Shown: piece after piece, positions 1 through 14,377 of the stretch
Numbering within the stretch: the stretch's first letter is position 1
Layout: each line of letters starts with the position of its first letter
Translations under genes and position numbers: made by a program
Assembly: GCF_048128805.1 (NCBI RefSeq)
Contig: NC_136000.1
Coordinates: forward strand, 13,474,854-13,538,853
Direction: 5' to 3'
DNA length: 64,000 bases
DNA from: Centroberyx gerrardi
Lineage: Eukaryota; Chordata; Actinopteri; Beryciformes; Berycidae
The notes under the pieces: model-generated
Database searches by the model: none
What the model saw: only the letters and a program-made list of their open reading frames with translations
Told to the model about the DNA's origin: nothing

Positions 1-856
1 AGGATGAAGCCCCAGCGAGACTGGCTCTGCTCTGGTAGCAGTGTCACACTGGGTGTTATGGGGGTCCAGATAAGGTGCACAGAGGGGCAGGAGCCGCCTG
101 GGACCTCAGCGGCCGTCGTCTGTCCTTGGATGTGCCTGTGGGAGCAGGGAACATAAACTGAGTACTGACACAGGAGGACATCATCTGCAGTGCCTGTTAG
201 ACTTTAAAATGATCTGTCTTGAGCGTGTGTTTCTGTTAGCCTCACCTCCCACCTTTGTAATCAGGCGCAGACTCGAAAAAAATGTCTTTGCTCTCAGGTG
301 TGAACGAACTGACCAAATTCACAGTGATCGGCTCTTCTGACGCCACTTGACGCACCAACAAAACCTCCATGACCATCAAGTTGGAATAGTACCGGTGTGC
401 ATACAAAGACTGTGAGGCAGTTACATTAGCGGTGCTTAGAGTGTGTGTGAAAATGCCTGCATGAGAAAAGGAGACAGCAATAGTATGAGTGATCAGTTAG
501 CAGGGATAAATCTTCATAACAGATGAGTTAAAAATGAGATGAAAACATGGCAACAATAGAACTGGTTGTGCCAGCCAACAGGACGAAAGACTACAAAATG
601 ACTGCAAAACACCTGTGTGTGTGTCCAGGCTGTAGGTGTGTTGTGCAGGCTCCTCCACCGCAATCTTCACAGCGAGGGGACATGGGACATCTGCTCGGTG
701 ACAATGGCCCCCCTCCCCGTTGTACACACCTCCCATGTGCATGATGTTATTGTAAACCCTCCAGCCCAGCAGCCCATTGGCCAGCGGGGGCAGGAAGCGG
801 GGGTCAGGGGGCAGAGTGTCGGTGGAGAAGATGTAGGGGTCTGAGTCACTGGCCAT
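1..856 (-). CDS. pgghg: PGGHG (ATHL1), N-terminal exons 1-3, partial
   Basis: The family is a glycoside hydrolase family 65 enzyme that removes glucose from the glucosyl-galactosyl-hydroxylysine unit of collagen (protein-glucosylgalactosylhydroxylysine glucosidase). Three coding exons read on the minus strand: exon 1 856-613, exon 2 456-246, exon 3 135 to beyond the left edge; junction phases agree (1, then 2). The start is the ATG at 856, in a strong CACCATGG context. Exon 1 begins MASDSDPYIFSTDTLPPDPR and contains GGVYNGEGGHCHRADVP, which matches the GVYNGAGGDTHRA region of the human protein. Exon 2 contains SLYAHRYYSNL and EEPITVNLVSSFTPES. Exon 3 contains VPGGSCPSVHLIWTP. Only about 195 residues of a roughly 740-residue family are present, so the catalytic (alpha/alpha)6 barrel and catalytic acid lie outside the window. 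The gene lies downstream of ppp1r12c on the same strand. Confidence 0.92.
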
Positions 857-2191
857 GGTGAGGTGATTTCCACTTGGAAAGATTAAATGCTGAATGAATT
901 ATACCAAGAAGAATGGTTGCCACAGTGAGGTCACAGCTACAAAACAGGCTCCCATGGGGTCTTCAGCTAAATGAATGATTACACTATTATTTCTTTCAAG
1001 TTAATACAGTTTGACAGTATAAGGATCTATGCTTTGATCATAGTTTTCTCCTTGCACTGCTATAGAATAAACAGTATTAGTTAGTTCTGTGGTAAATCAA
1101 CAAAAACCTCGACTTAAAATTGTAAAATAGTTGCACACAAACACACAAGAATCAACTGTAGTTTTTACTTTTATAAATATGTCCAGTGCACAATACAGGA
1201 GCAAGAGACGGATTATTATTGTGGAAGAACACACACACGATTTTCACAGCTCCCCTTCACAAGGCTATTTGACGCCTTTGTCCCAGGTTATTTCAAAATG
1301 TGATCCTATTACACGATCATGCAGATAGCTGAACTATGCAAACTTTATTTTGAAAAGTAAAAGTTGATCCGCTCACCACAACGCAGATAGAAGCAAAATA
1401 TTGGACAAGTAATTTCTCATCATTAATTAAGCGTTTCTGAAAAGATTAATCAATGCTTTAGTGGCATCCGTGTGAATCTCAGTGATCAAAATGTCTGAGC
1501 CTGCTGACAGTCAGACTGAACTGTTGCGGTCAACTGGCCGCACAAATATTCAGTATAATTTATTGTAACAGATAATTAAGATGGGAATGTTTCACCCTCA
1601 CGTAAAAAGGAAGAGGCATCTGTCTGCAACAAAGGGGAAGGCTGGAAAAAAAGCAAAGGCAAGGCAAAGCATGCAGAAAGTCCCAAACTGCTTGCTCTTT
1701 ACAGTTTAAGGTTCGCAAAACAGCTTATTTCTTCAAATTCCAGGTGAACCTCATTTCTCAAGTCAAGGAAAAGAACTCAAAAGTTGTTTATCAAGTGTAT
1801 CAAAGTTCGAGTAGGTCGAGTATCATGAGTGTACGTGGAGGCCGGGCCAAGGAAACGGGCAACTTTGCATAGCTGTACAGGAGCAGGAGAGAGCGGACTG
1901 GAGTCTTGGTCTGTCGGAAAATATGGCATGGATTTGATCTGGAGAATCAAGCAGAGTTTGTAGCTCTGTGTTGAAAAGGACACTGCACTATACGGTACAT
2001 GCTCATTAGATATGACTGAACCATCAAAAGCACAAAGCACAACATCTATGGCATCCTTTAACTCCCAGCTTCAGGAATAGCTGCTGTTTCTGTACACTTT
2101 CTTTTGTTAAAGTTGGATAGTTTGAATAGGTAGGTTTTGTCAACATGAAATAGGCTGAACTGAACTGAACAAAAATAACTGCCACTTTATG

Positions 2192-2193
<2 letters not shown>

Positions 2194-2248
<55 letters not shown>
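2194..2248. repeat. (TA)n microsatellite
   Basis: An essentially pure TA dinucleotide run of about 55 bp in the pgghg-ppp1r12c interval. It produces a spurious poly-(Ile-Tyr) reading frame on the minus strand. Confidence 0.97.
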
Positions 2249-2253
<5 letters not shown>

Positions 2254-2457
2254 AATATGGGACTGGGGGCACTGTGTTGAGGAAGTAAAAATACTCTCCA
2301 GTTCATAGGCTTAGTAAGAGTTTGTTTACATTTTCATCATCTTTTCAAGAAGTATCTCACGTCACCCTTTCCAAACTAAATCATATTCCCTCTCCTCTAC
2401 TCACTCAAGCTGTCCCTCCACCTCTCTCCTTAGCTTTTATTTTATTCCTTTCCTTCC

Positions 2458-2458
<1 letters not shown>

Positions 2459-2488
<30 letters not shown>

Positions 2489-2498
2489 CTTCTTCTTC
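2459..2498. repeat. (TTC)n microsatellite
   Basis: About 13 perfect TTC units within a longer pyrimidine-rich stretch. It gives an artificial poly-Phe frame on plus. Confidence 0.95.
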
Positions 2499-4821
2499 AT
2501 CCTTAGTTTTAGTGATGTAGGACTAGGATATTTCGTCTACTTACTCTGTGCTCATTGTAAGTGCGGCAGCATGTGTAATGGTTTTGTAGCACTATAAAGG
2601 TTCTCCCTCTTGGTGGCGCTGAGGAGCCGCTGGTGCTGCATCTGGCACCATGCCGGGGGTCAGAGCCACAAACCCTGGGAAAAGCAGTGCTTTGCCCATA
2701 TAAGGCTGCAATCCATCCGCTTCCCTCTTCCTCCCCAGCTCCCTTCCTCTCTGTCTTTCTCAGACCTAAGGGATATTTACAGAGAGAGAGCCTCGGCCAG
2801 CTTGGCCTACCTTATTAGGAGCTCAGCTTGTTGTCAGCAGTTCTATCCCTACAGGACAGTGGTCCATCTCTCCTCACCCAGATGAGACAAACAGATGGAT
2901 GACTGGTGTTAGTACACTTTGGTGCGTGTGGATGGGAGCTCAAAAGACACTAAGATTCTCATAACTTTACCCAAGAGTCTATTAAGCGCTCTTGGCTGTT
3001 CATCCAGAAGTTGTAACCGCACAAATGTCATGTCACTCAAGTCAATCATGACGTACTGTACACCTAGGAGTAACAATGGATCAATATAATAGTCCAAACA
3101 AAATGTAACTGGGTCTGTGTTGCCCTATTCCCCTGTTCAGCTCATTCTGTGTGAGTGTCGCAGACAATGTTGCAGCTGTTCTGTTCCTCTTTTTTCTCCC
3201 CAGTGATGCAGGACATCTGGCTACCAGAAACAGTAGAAGAAACACTGTAAGTGGGGTGATGGGAGTGAGGTAGAGAGGTATGGCTGAAGCAGCAGTATGC
3301 AAACTTCCAGGTGATCACAAATCACAAAGGTGAGCAGATTGATGACTCTGTCGTCCACAGCATGTTACTAAGAAGCCAGGCATCCCAGCAAGAATTCAAC
3401 CTTGGGATGGGCACAGTGGTATGATGCATCATCGTGAAAGGAAGATTAAATATTTTGCTTGAACTTATACATTAGCTGACTAACTGATGATGTGTTTGAT
3501 GTGGTGGAGAAGGATGATACTTAGCTAATGCGTACATAATAACCAGCCAGTCACTACAAACACACTTTCTTTATTAGGGTGCAGAACATCCATTTAATAT
3601 ATTAGAAAACCAACATGTGAAGGAAGAAGACTACATGAAATCTTATTTCAAAAGGTTATTATTCAGGACTAATATTTATACACATATATAATACACATAA
3701 CCATGCTCCCTTGCAAAAGAGAGGAATTGACAATGGAAAACTATGAAAATAATATCTTTATCAATGGTAATAATTAAAAACAATGCATAGCATAATAGGC
3801 TTTTACAGAACAGCAATTTCTATATTGTGCAATGACCTTTGACCTTCAGCTATGGGTGACATTACTTCTCCCTCTACTTGCCTCAAGGCAGGTTGTAGTG
3901 AGAAGGTGCTGCTCTAAACAAGATTATTCATCTGGAGGACGGGCAAAGCCTCACAGATCTGTTATTGCTTTGCAGAGTAAAGTGCTGTGGTCGACTGACC
4001 TGGATCTGTGGTCATTTAAGAGCATGGAGTGTGTCTGTGGTCACAAAAATACATGTGGGGAAGTGCATAGGTGGAGAGGTAGGTGGGTTCAAACACTTGC
4101 ATGTGGAATGAAACTACCCAACAGAGAGCTTCACGGACTTCCCCTGTAATCAGGACATTGTTGAAGGTGAAGACAGAGCCTGAAATGTGTTTTCAGCCCA
4201 GCGTCTTTGTTTGACAAAACCGAGGAGCTGGGTTACTTGATGAACTACACCAAAACCTTTAGTGCATTTGTGGAGAGATTAGAATGGGGCTAATTGTTAG
4301 TAGATCGTGGGGTAAACTCGTGAATATGTTGCGTGACTGTGTTCACAAAAATTAAATACTAAGTGGGAGCTATAAGGACCAAGTTGCCTTGGGCGCTGGT
4401 GGAATGTGCATCGAGGACGTATGTGATGCACGCGTAGGAATGTGTGTGTGCATATTAGTGTTCCCCTGATGCACAGTTGTAGATAGAGTGTTTTCTGTGT
4501 TGCACAAGCCATGGGCATTTGGCCGTTGTCAAGTCTCATGTTGCTACTGTGGGAGCCTCGAACCATAGCCGCAGGCCTTCATGCCATAGGTCTTCCTGTG
4601 AGAAATGGGCATTAAGGCACACAAAAGCCACTCCAACTGTTCGGGACTATAGAGAGGCATCACAATCCAAGTCAAGTTATGGTGCTCGTTTACGTAGGAC
4701 ATTCTGTTGCTTCTCTCCCCCTCTCTCTCGCTCTTTGGCACTGGGAGGAATGTGTGGAAGGAGGGAGGAAGGGATGGAGGGAGGGGGGTTCCCTGCTTGC
4801 TCTTCGCGTCTCTCTCTCCGT

Positions 4822-6740
4822 CTATTTGGAGAGCTTGCTGATGACACGGATCAGTGCTCCATTTTCATCTTTAAGACGCTGGTTGTCGGCTCTCAAGTCG
4901 CCCAGAACCTGATGGTAAAATGAAGCTTGTTTTAACACAAATCCATAATGAAAATCTTTTCAAAATAAAACCGTACTTTAGATTCCATTGTATGATTTTA
5001 TTTTGGTTTCACATTATTAAGGAAGATTAGTAAATAGGAGTAACATATTGAAGGGGCAATTAAACAAAAAACAAAGCTGATTTAGTTAATAGAGGAGGAA
5101 CACTTATTCCATGTGGTGTTTATTACAGCTAAGTGGAAAAAAATGGCATGGCCTCAAGCCTCAGAGGGGGATACAGTTAGGTCATTTTCAAGTTAGTAAC
5201 TTTTTATATATAGTGCGAGCCCAAAAAATATTAGGACAGTGATCTTTCGCTGCTGTACTCTGGTAACTTTGGATGTGAAATGCTATAATTCTAGCTGTGT
5301 GATCATTTCAGCTTTTAACCATCATGCCCCTGCTCCAGAGCTTCCATTCGATATTAGAAGTTGGACTGATAAAATCAGACCCTGGTTCTCATTTACTCAA
5401 ACCATGTACTGCAGACTTCCCAAGAGTAATTTAGAGCCAAGATGTCACATCTGAATCCTCATAGTGATACACTGAAGTGTAAAAAGGCTAAAAAGAGAAC
5501 ATGAAAATAAGAGTCTGGTGGTGTTTGTGTTTCAGACAGAAAGAATTTTTACTCAAAACCTAAAAAGGACTATTTCATTGAATACAATCTTTATTCATCC
5601 AAATACTTTTCACATCTTGAAATCGGGCCATGTAGAAAAAGAGCTATCATTCTTTATCTGTTCATTTAATATGCCTGAAAATAGCCTCAAATTCAAGCAG
5701 CTCATCTACAATTCTAAGAGTTATTGTGTCATTTTGCATCCAAAATGATGAGTGTATGGAGCAGAAACATCAAACACCTGTCTGCACATATGACAGATCT
5801 CTCTCAGACAATGAATTACCCCAGTGGCTGGCACTACATCTGCTCAGATGTATTATGGGTGGAATAAATATTTGAGGTAGTCGTTCGACTGGATAAGGGG
5901 AAACAACTATTAATATGATATACAATAGAATAAACCTGTAAGGTATAATATAATCAACCTAAACACAACCCTTAAAGAAAGTCAGAGGAGTATATATAAA
6001 GTATCAGTTGCTTTTCATCAGCTGCTACAGTGTACTTCCACAACGCTGGTGATTTGCACAAGCTAAAGCAAGCTAATCAAGCAGGAGCATGCAAAGTGTC
6101 TGTGGCTATGAACGTCTGTCTCTCTGAATCTCGCCTCACCTTTAGCTCCTCCTCCAGCTCTGCCATACGCCGCTCCAATATCCTCCGCTCCTGATGCCAG
6201 AGAAACACGTGGGGGTGGGTGGGTGGGGGTGGGAAGTGAGAGGAAGTGATATAGGGGAGAAAGAAAGAGGTGGGGATCAGAGAAAGTTGGAGTGGAGATA
6301 GGTGAGAGAGGGGAAGTGGAGTGAGAGAGGGGGAGAGAGTGTCAACAGAAAGCAGGGTGGCAGTAGTGTGGCAGTTGAAGCAACAACAGGTAATTCCCAC
6401 AGGCAGTGACTCGTACCTTTTTCTCCAGCTCCAGCAGGGCCGAACAGTCACTGAAGCGCTCCTGTCTCTGTTGGAAACATCAGACAAATAACACTGAAAT
6501 CAGCATCTCAGCAGTATAGCTGCATGATCAGTAGAAGAGCCAAGTAAATTATGAAAGTAAGCTTTGCATTTAGCTACCAGACACGCTCACTTAAAGTAAT
6601 AATCTGTGACATTTTCATATAAATAAATGTCTATTTTGCTACTCTCTATGTTAACACAATAGTGATTCAACCTATAGCCAGTTATGAAAGCTTTTACATT
6701 TGTTGTTGTAAACACCCAGTGTTGGGTAGGTCTTTCCCAG

Positions 6741-6776
<36 letters not shown>

Positions 6777-7627
6777 CAGAACTATTCACACAGGAAGAGA
6801 TACGTTTTGTTTCCGGCAGCCGCAAAAGCTTTGTTTGGAATAAACAGAAGAAGAGCTGGGTAGTTAGCATGAGCAGTGATAGCCATCATGGCTGAACAGA
6901 CAAAGACAAGACCACAACAACAGGAAATCCAAGGAAAAAAAGACATCACAGTGCTGGCTAAACTGTTTGATTGCCAAGAGATCTACCGCTTGGCGCCAAA
7001 GAGGTCGCCAAAATCAAAAAACCAGGAACATGGATAACTGTCTGTTTTAACCAATTTCAAATGCTTCCTCTTGACTTTGTGTGGGGATGATCATGGTGTC
7101 AGAGTTTGTGTTCAGCTTGTGTGTCACCTGTGTGGCCTTTTCCAGGTCCACCCTGGTCTGACTGACAATCCTCTGGGTGTCCTGCAGCTGAGACTGGAGC
7201 TGGCTGTTCTCTCTGGACACTTCTTCAAACAGCTGACACACGCACACACACACAACAAACAGAGTGAGTAACTGGGATCAATAAAGGAAACAGGTTTGCT
7301 GACTTCAGTATCAGCTCAGTCTGGTTACCTTTTTATAATCCTTGGTCTCAGAGCCTCCTCCCTGGACACAGTCATTGCAGGATATGTCAGACCTGAGTGG
7401 AGAGCAGAGGTCAGAGATACAGCTATCATATCCACTGTGCTGACAGAATGAAGAAATAGGACAGATAAAAAAAGGTCAAAGGGCGGATCCATACCTGGAG
7501 CTCAAGTGTCGGTCTGTCTGTAAACAGAGAAAACAAGCAGAGTTATGATCGGTGTCTCAGGTTACGGTCCACCAAGACCAGAACTAAATACAGACACAAA
7601 AAGACAGTTAGGTGTGTGCACACACAT

Positions 7628-7671
<44 letters not shown>

Positions 7672-10600
7672 GTGGTTCCAGCCCACTGCCTGCAAACTCC
7701 TCCTCTCCACTGGGATCATTATCATCACTCTGCAGATGACACAGCATGTTATTATAAAAGCCAGACATCTTCCAATGTCACGTTGCAACAATGACTAGCC
7801 CCTTTTTATTGTTTTTTATTTTTTATTGCCACTCATTTGATGTCTTCCCTTTATCTTTTATTACTGCTGTGAAATTATTGCTCGTCTCTTTTTGTTACAG
7901 CATATTTTCATATTTTTAAAGAAAGCACTTTGTTATCCATGCTGGATTGATGCTATAGAAGAAAAGTCGTTATTAAAAAGTAGTGTGCTCACCTCCCCGG
8001 CCCTCTGCGCTCTCCTCCTGGCCCGAGCTCGTCTCCTCTCCCTGCTCTCCCTGGCCCACCGCTCCGTCTCACTCTCCCCTGTACTGGCCTCAGCATCTGG
8101 GACAAAACCAGACAGCAGTCACTTAAGAGCCAATCAAGTACTTTAAACAAGCACACTGTCAAGTTCGACCTTTTCAAACATCAACGCATTAAAATGTGTT
8201 AGGCATGGAGACGGTGCTGCGTACCTCTCCTGTCGGAGGTCTGAGGCCGCGGAGTGCCAGCGGGCTGCGTGAGGCCCAGCAGGTCCGACTTCTGCAGGCT
8301 GGCAATACGAGACCTCCAGCTTACTTCCTGTTAACACAGGGTCCCCCGCAATGTGACGTCACATGGGATTACATAAGAGTTCAATGTGCAGCATTTAACA
8401 GGGCAGCCATCACAGGCCTTTGACTCTGAAATATCGTTCTCACCCCTTCCTCTCCCTTCTTCTGTTTGGCCTCCTTCTCCTTTTCCTTCTCTTCCTCCTC
8501 CTTTTTCTTTTCCCTCCCTTTGTTGTCCGTCTTCATGGTCTTCTCCGCCTCCTGCAGGTCTGTTAGTGTGACCCCCTTGTTATGAAAGAAAGATAAAACC
8601 GTCTTCTTAAGTATCAGGCCAGCACACAGTACTGCTGAGGTCCATAAACAGAGTAGAAGGTCACACAGCTAGAAGGTTCCTCCTGTTTATACCTGAGTGG
8701 AGCGGCGGGACTGCCGTGCGTGTCGGGAGCGAGCCTTCCTCTGTGCCTCGGCCTCCTCATCCCGCACCGGTGTCAGATAGGACCTACACAAAGCAAAGAC
8801 AACACCCTCAGCTACAGTGCAGCAGCATCGGGCCCGCTGTTAGGGACTGGCCCTTCAACAGCCATAACAGACAGACAGACACTGTAAATGCAGGAACAGA
8901 ACCAGCTGCCTTGACTCACTTGCGCCTCTGCTTGGTCTCAGTCTCGCCTGTGCTCGTGATCCCAGAGTTGGAGGTGGTGACGGCAGACTGGTCCTTCTTT
9001 TCCGTCTGTTCCTGAGCAAGTCTGAGGGAGGAGAGAGAGACAGAGAGAGAGAGAGAGACAGAGAGAGACAAATGAGACCTTTGAGACAAGTGAGGAAAAT
9101 GTTTCACTGTGCCTTCTGACAGACGAACACGTAATCATCAAGTACCTCTGGGCCACTAGATTATTGAGGCGGCTCAGTCCAGCAGAGCTTGTTCCTGTGC
9201 TAGCTGAGGTCACCGTGGGGTCATCCAGTCTCCTTCCATAAGATGAGCTGGAAACAAGACAACCCACGGGAAATTGCAAATATAAAGCCATCTTTCACAG
9301 CCCCACACAAAACAGTATTCATTGCCGCAATGTAATAAGCTGTGTGACACTGCAAATACAATCACACACACACACACACACACAGGAGAGCAAACAAATG
9401 CAAGAGGAGCAGTGGGCTGCGTGACTGACCTGCGAGGCAAAGAGGGGTTGGAGCTAGTGAGATCACTCCCTGATTGACTATGAAGGCGCCGGGTGTAAGA
9501 AGAGCTACGGCTTAGCCAGCTGAGAGAGAGACAGGGTGACAAGGGCACATATGCAGTGACTCGGAAAAACAGATTCTCGTTTCACTAGCGCGTAAACACA
9601 TGAGAGCAAAGGCCCACCTGTTAGAGTTGTCAGGGTTGCTGTCTGGAATACTGAAAAGTCTACGCGTCGGAGTGGGCGGCACCCGGGCGAGCCTCGGCTC
9701 CTGCGAATGAGGTGCGAGTTCAGTTCAGAATTCTTTTTAATGAACATGTAACTATGAGAATGAAAGCTGTAAAAGCAGCATTTATTGGGCCTGTCATTGT
9801 AGATTTATTAAACTGTAGCAGTGGTTTTATGGGTGGGTGAATCGTTCTGGTTCTCACCTTGGTGTCGGCCTCAGAGCTGAGGCGGGGGCTGGAGGCGGAG
9901 CGGGTCATGCCCAGGCCGGACTCTGGAGGCTTGCTGGAGTCCTGGCTCGGATCAGACACTCCAGCCGAGCCCAGAGTCACCGAGCTGCCCGCCTTCCGCA
10001 GAGACGTTCTCCAGGAGCCCGGGGCCTCGGTGGTTGGGGGCTTGCTTGGTTCCTGCTACATGCCAGTAAACAGGCAGTCACCATCTCACAGTCACAGCAG
10101 GTAAAAGAGGCACATTTGCAGTGCATTTCCTATTCCAGATGTGCAGGTACTAAGTGTGTGCACAGTGTCTAACCAGGCTTACCTTTTTCACTTGGTTTGC
10201 TGCAGTACTGGTTGACATGGAGGTAGCAAGGACGGCGGTGGTGTTGCGTTTGTTGTTCAAGTTGTTGATTATCTCTCGGTTTTTAGCTTTCTCTGCAGCG
10301 GCCGAGGAAAGGTCAGCAATTAGTAATGCACTCTGGGTATCAAAAAATCCATCTGACAAAGATATATGCTAAGGTCTCTCTCAAGTATTGTTAAGTAATG
10401 ACACCACACGCTCCCTTCAGATGAAAGGCACCAGGAGATCCTCTCACCCGACTCTGCGTCGCTCTCAGATTCACTTTCCTCCTCTGAACTGGAGCTGCTG
10501 GAGGCTTTAGCCTGAGTCTGAGTCTGGGTCTGGGTCTGGCTCTGGCCTGTCTGGCCTTCCTCCTCCTCTTCCTCAGCTGGGCTGCTTTGCAGGGCCGGAG

Positions 10601-13600
10601 GAGGGTGCTTCTCCCGCTCGTGGAGGTAAATCTTCTCCTTACTGCTCATACGAGAGATAGAGGTCCTGCGGGGGCGGGGCCAGGGTGGAGTAGAACAACA
10701 GGTGGCATGCAGGAGCTGATCAGTGAAGGCAATCATTCCACGTGCAGCCAATTAGAGCGAGCATGCGCCAATCAACAAATCGGTGGGTGGAACAGTGGGT
10801 CACTCTGTGATGCAATGTGTGTAATCACTGATTTAACCCTAGATCACTTTGTGCATTCATGCGCTATCGGATATATTGGAAAAATGTATTTCCTACTTGG
10901 GAATTTCAGATGAATTCTGATGATTAAGTTGGAAATTCAGAAAAGATTTTGGTTCAGAGTTATGACACAATGGTGATCTTTAACTTTATAAACAAGGCAA
11001 AAAAATAAAGTTGTGTGTCACTCAACAGTAAGAAAACCCATATGCATGCACCTTTGTAGTTAGCCAGACTAACCTAACATTTGTTTAAATTAAGCTCGTC
11101 AATTTAGCTTGTTAAGCTGCAGGACGTCCATGTTTGTGTAATTTTATGTCTTCCGACAATACAGCACATGAATCAACGCTGTTTAGGAGCCAACATGGAA
11201 GTCCCAGATGTCGAACCTTCCCATCAGCACATGAACGCACAAACTGTTTAGCTGTATGTAACTTCAACCAACAGATTTTTACTTAATCGCTTATTGCATA
11301 CTTCTTGTAACCTTTTGTCGACATGTGATGCAAGTGCAAACTTACACAAACCTACATCCAGTTAAACCAGAGGGATCAAATGTTTGGGTAATATCATAAT
11401 GTGTTTTCTGCAGCAACAGACCATCCAGGCAGATAACAAAGCAATGTCATTGATGCATTTTTTGGCTGTCCATCTCCCACTGCAGTGTCAGTGGATAGGA
11501 GTAAATTTGATGCAAAGGAATGCTGGCACTCTTAACATCATACCTGCATGCAAACTACTGGTACACTGTGATGTTTGGGATTCAGCTGAGGAGCAGCCTG
11601 GCGCGTGCCCGCACACACACACACTCACACACACACACACACACAAACACATGCCCACACACACAAACACACTGGCACTGACCTGCGTGTGCGAACTGGT
11701 ACCATGGAGATTTGTGGGCTGGTCTCAATAACAGGAGCCTGCTTCTCTTTCTCAGTGCGTAACTGAAGAGGAATATAAACACACATAAACACAGAGAACA
11801 TTCGGCACTGTAACACTATCAATCATATCACGTTTATCTAACCAAGTGAGATAGTGTAGCCTGTTGTGAATGCGGCCTTACAGCGTTTTGTTTCTTCTGT
11901 AGTTCCTCCAGAGTGTCCACTAGGTTCTCATCAGCAACATCCAGAGGGGTTTGGCCCTACAAGGACATTCACACTGCATGATCCGATCTGAGCATGTGAC
12001 CGCTGCAAAGGCTTTGATCACAGAGTCTGTGTAAAGGAAGGGTTGTTTGTGTGTGTGTGTGTGTGTGTGTGCATGTGTTTCTTCTTTTCTCCCCTCACCA
12101 CATTGTTGACGGCACCCATATCGCACATGTTGTCAGCCAGCAGGGTGCACACCTCCTCCTGCCCCCAGTGAGCTGCCGCATGCAGGGCAGTCCAGCCGTC
12201 GATGTCCCTACTGTCCACATCCAGCCCGCACTGCAGCAGCACCCTGATGAGAGGAGAGGAAGGGGAGACGGGGGAGAGAGGGGAGGAAAGAGAGGGAGAG
12301 ATAAAAAAAAAAGAGGGGGGAGAAGAAGAATGGGGAACAAAAGGGAAGGAGGAAAGGACAAGGCTATGAATAAAAGCAGGCGCCCGGTTTGACTTGGTAC
12401 AATACCAAAATAAGCTAACGAGCTGTCATTGCTCCTATGTGTGTGGGCTGATGCTCACTTCAGGACTTCAATGTAGCCCTTGGCAGCGGCTACGTGGAGA
12501 GCGGTTGCCTTGGTGTTTGGGTGAGGTGTGAGAGCGCCACTCCCTGCCAATACCGCCATGGCATCCTGAAGCATGATCCTCTCCTCCTCCTTACGGGCCT
12601 TGTCCACGTCTATGGCTAGGATACACACATATATAAACACAGTTAAACACACAACCAAACATGAAGTTAGATCTAAGAGATAACAGACGAAACATTTACT
12701 AAATGCTTTTAAAGCTGAAAAAACCTGCCTATCAAATCTATAATATATACTGTAAGCTGCAGCACTGTTAACAAAAACAAAACAACAACAACAAAAACAT
12801 TTATAGGCCCTTCTACCTAAACTAGCATTATCTGTGATTTCAGTTACATTATGGACCTCAAGGACGTGTTTTGACAGTGACAAAAATAAGCTTGGAGCCT
12901 CATTATAATTCAGTACAATGGAGGTCACAGAAACTTGGAACGGGGCGGGACTCTGCCCTCATTTCTTTGCCTATTTTTGCCTCCTCTGAGCTAAACATAT
13001 GCCTCAAATGTGACTGCTCTGAAAGACAGGAAAAAAAATCAAAGCAAGCGAGGCATTTTGGGGCCTTGAATTTATGAATATGATTATAGAGATTTTCATT
13101 CTCAACGCCTCATTCCCACCCCTCCCTCCCAAGTAGGTTGAGCCCTATATGACTTCCTAACTGATTTTGCTCATGAAGAACAATTTTAATGCCAAACCTG
13201 CTGAGAACCACAAACCACATGACATACACAGTATAGCAACTACAATATGCTTGCATGATTTCAAGCATCAACAGCATCTGGGAATCATGATCTGATGATC
13301 ATACTTCATATATAAGCATGAATGTGTACTATAGACTAGAGCCAATCTTCTATTTCCAGTGAAATTAGGGCTGCACAATTAATTTAGCATAATTAGACCA
13401 TACATTGCTACTTGTGGTTCCACAATCTTAGAATATTGGCAATATTTAAACATTTAATTTCACTTAGAACAGCCTGCTGTTATTAAAAATAGGATGTTGG
13501 TATGAAATGGCAAAAGTGTGGTAAAATAATTTTGTTCCTCAAATCATTGAGCGCAATAATAATGATTCATCATTTTGATCACAATATGTAGCAAAATAAG

Positions 13601-14337
13601 GAGCATTATCATTTTAGCCATAAGCATGCAGCCGTAACTAAAATGTTGACAAAGCCACTGCCTTGATGACATTTCCACCTGTCACATATTTGCCCTGAGC
13701 ACGGATTTATTGCTCAGACTGCGTGCGTAGCCAAGTCCCACCAGGACAGCAGCACAAGATGCATCATGGGACTCGGTGCTGAGGCATTAATGTCAGTACA
13801 CAGCGGTTCCTGACCTTGTTTTTTGATTTCACCCTTGAGGAGTCTCTCCATGGCGTCTTCTGTGGCCACGTCCAGAGGAAGCTCTCCCTCGCTGTTCACC
13901 GCCCCGACATGTGCACCGTGCTCGATCAGGTACCTTCACACACACAAACATTCATTAGAGTGTAACTGAAATATAAAATGAATGATTCGAATAAATATTA
14001 CATGAATGTATGACATCTGACACCCCTATTGTCAATTTCATTTCCGGTCATACTTCACATGTACATGATCTTGATAACATTTCAATTATTTCTACACTGA
14101 TTCAAATTTATTGTAGACCTAAGAATACTCTCTAAATACCCAGTCTACTAAAATCTCAAGGGAGATAATATGACGGTGTGGCGATGGCCAACACTAACTT
14201 GGCAATCTGGATGAATCCGCAGGAGGCGGCAGCGTGGAGAGGAGTCCAGCCCTCATTGTCTCCTCTGTTGACGTCGCTCCCGCTCTCCACCAGAAACTGC
14301 ACCATCTCAGCATTTTCATCAATACAGGCCTGCCAGA

Positions 14338-14377
<40 letters not shown>

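Larger units (their letters stand above)
857..4821. other. intergenic interval pgghg / ppp1r12c, including ppp1r12c 3' UTR
   Basis: No coding region is supported here. The rightmost part, just left of the ppp1r12c stop codon at 4822-4824, should be its 3' UTR. A minus-strand AATAAA lies at 3570-3575 (TTTATT on plus), a candidate poly(A) signal giving a UTR of about 1.25 kb; this is inference. The rest holds a TA microsatellite (2194-2248), a TTC microsatellite (about 2459-2498) and AT-rich sequence around 3540-3800. Reading frames at 2322-2597 and 2610-2885 are open mainly through low-complexity pyrimidine runs and resemble nothing I know. Confidence 0.6.

Noticed and set aside
2024-2597. Open frames of poly-(Ile-Tyr) and poly-Phe
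   Set aside because: These are translations of the TA and TTC microsatellites.
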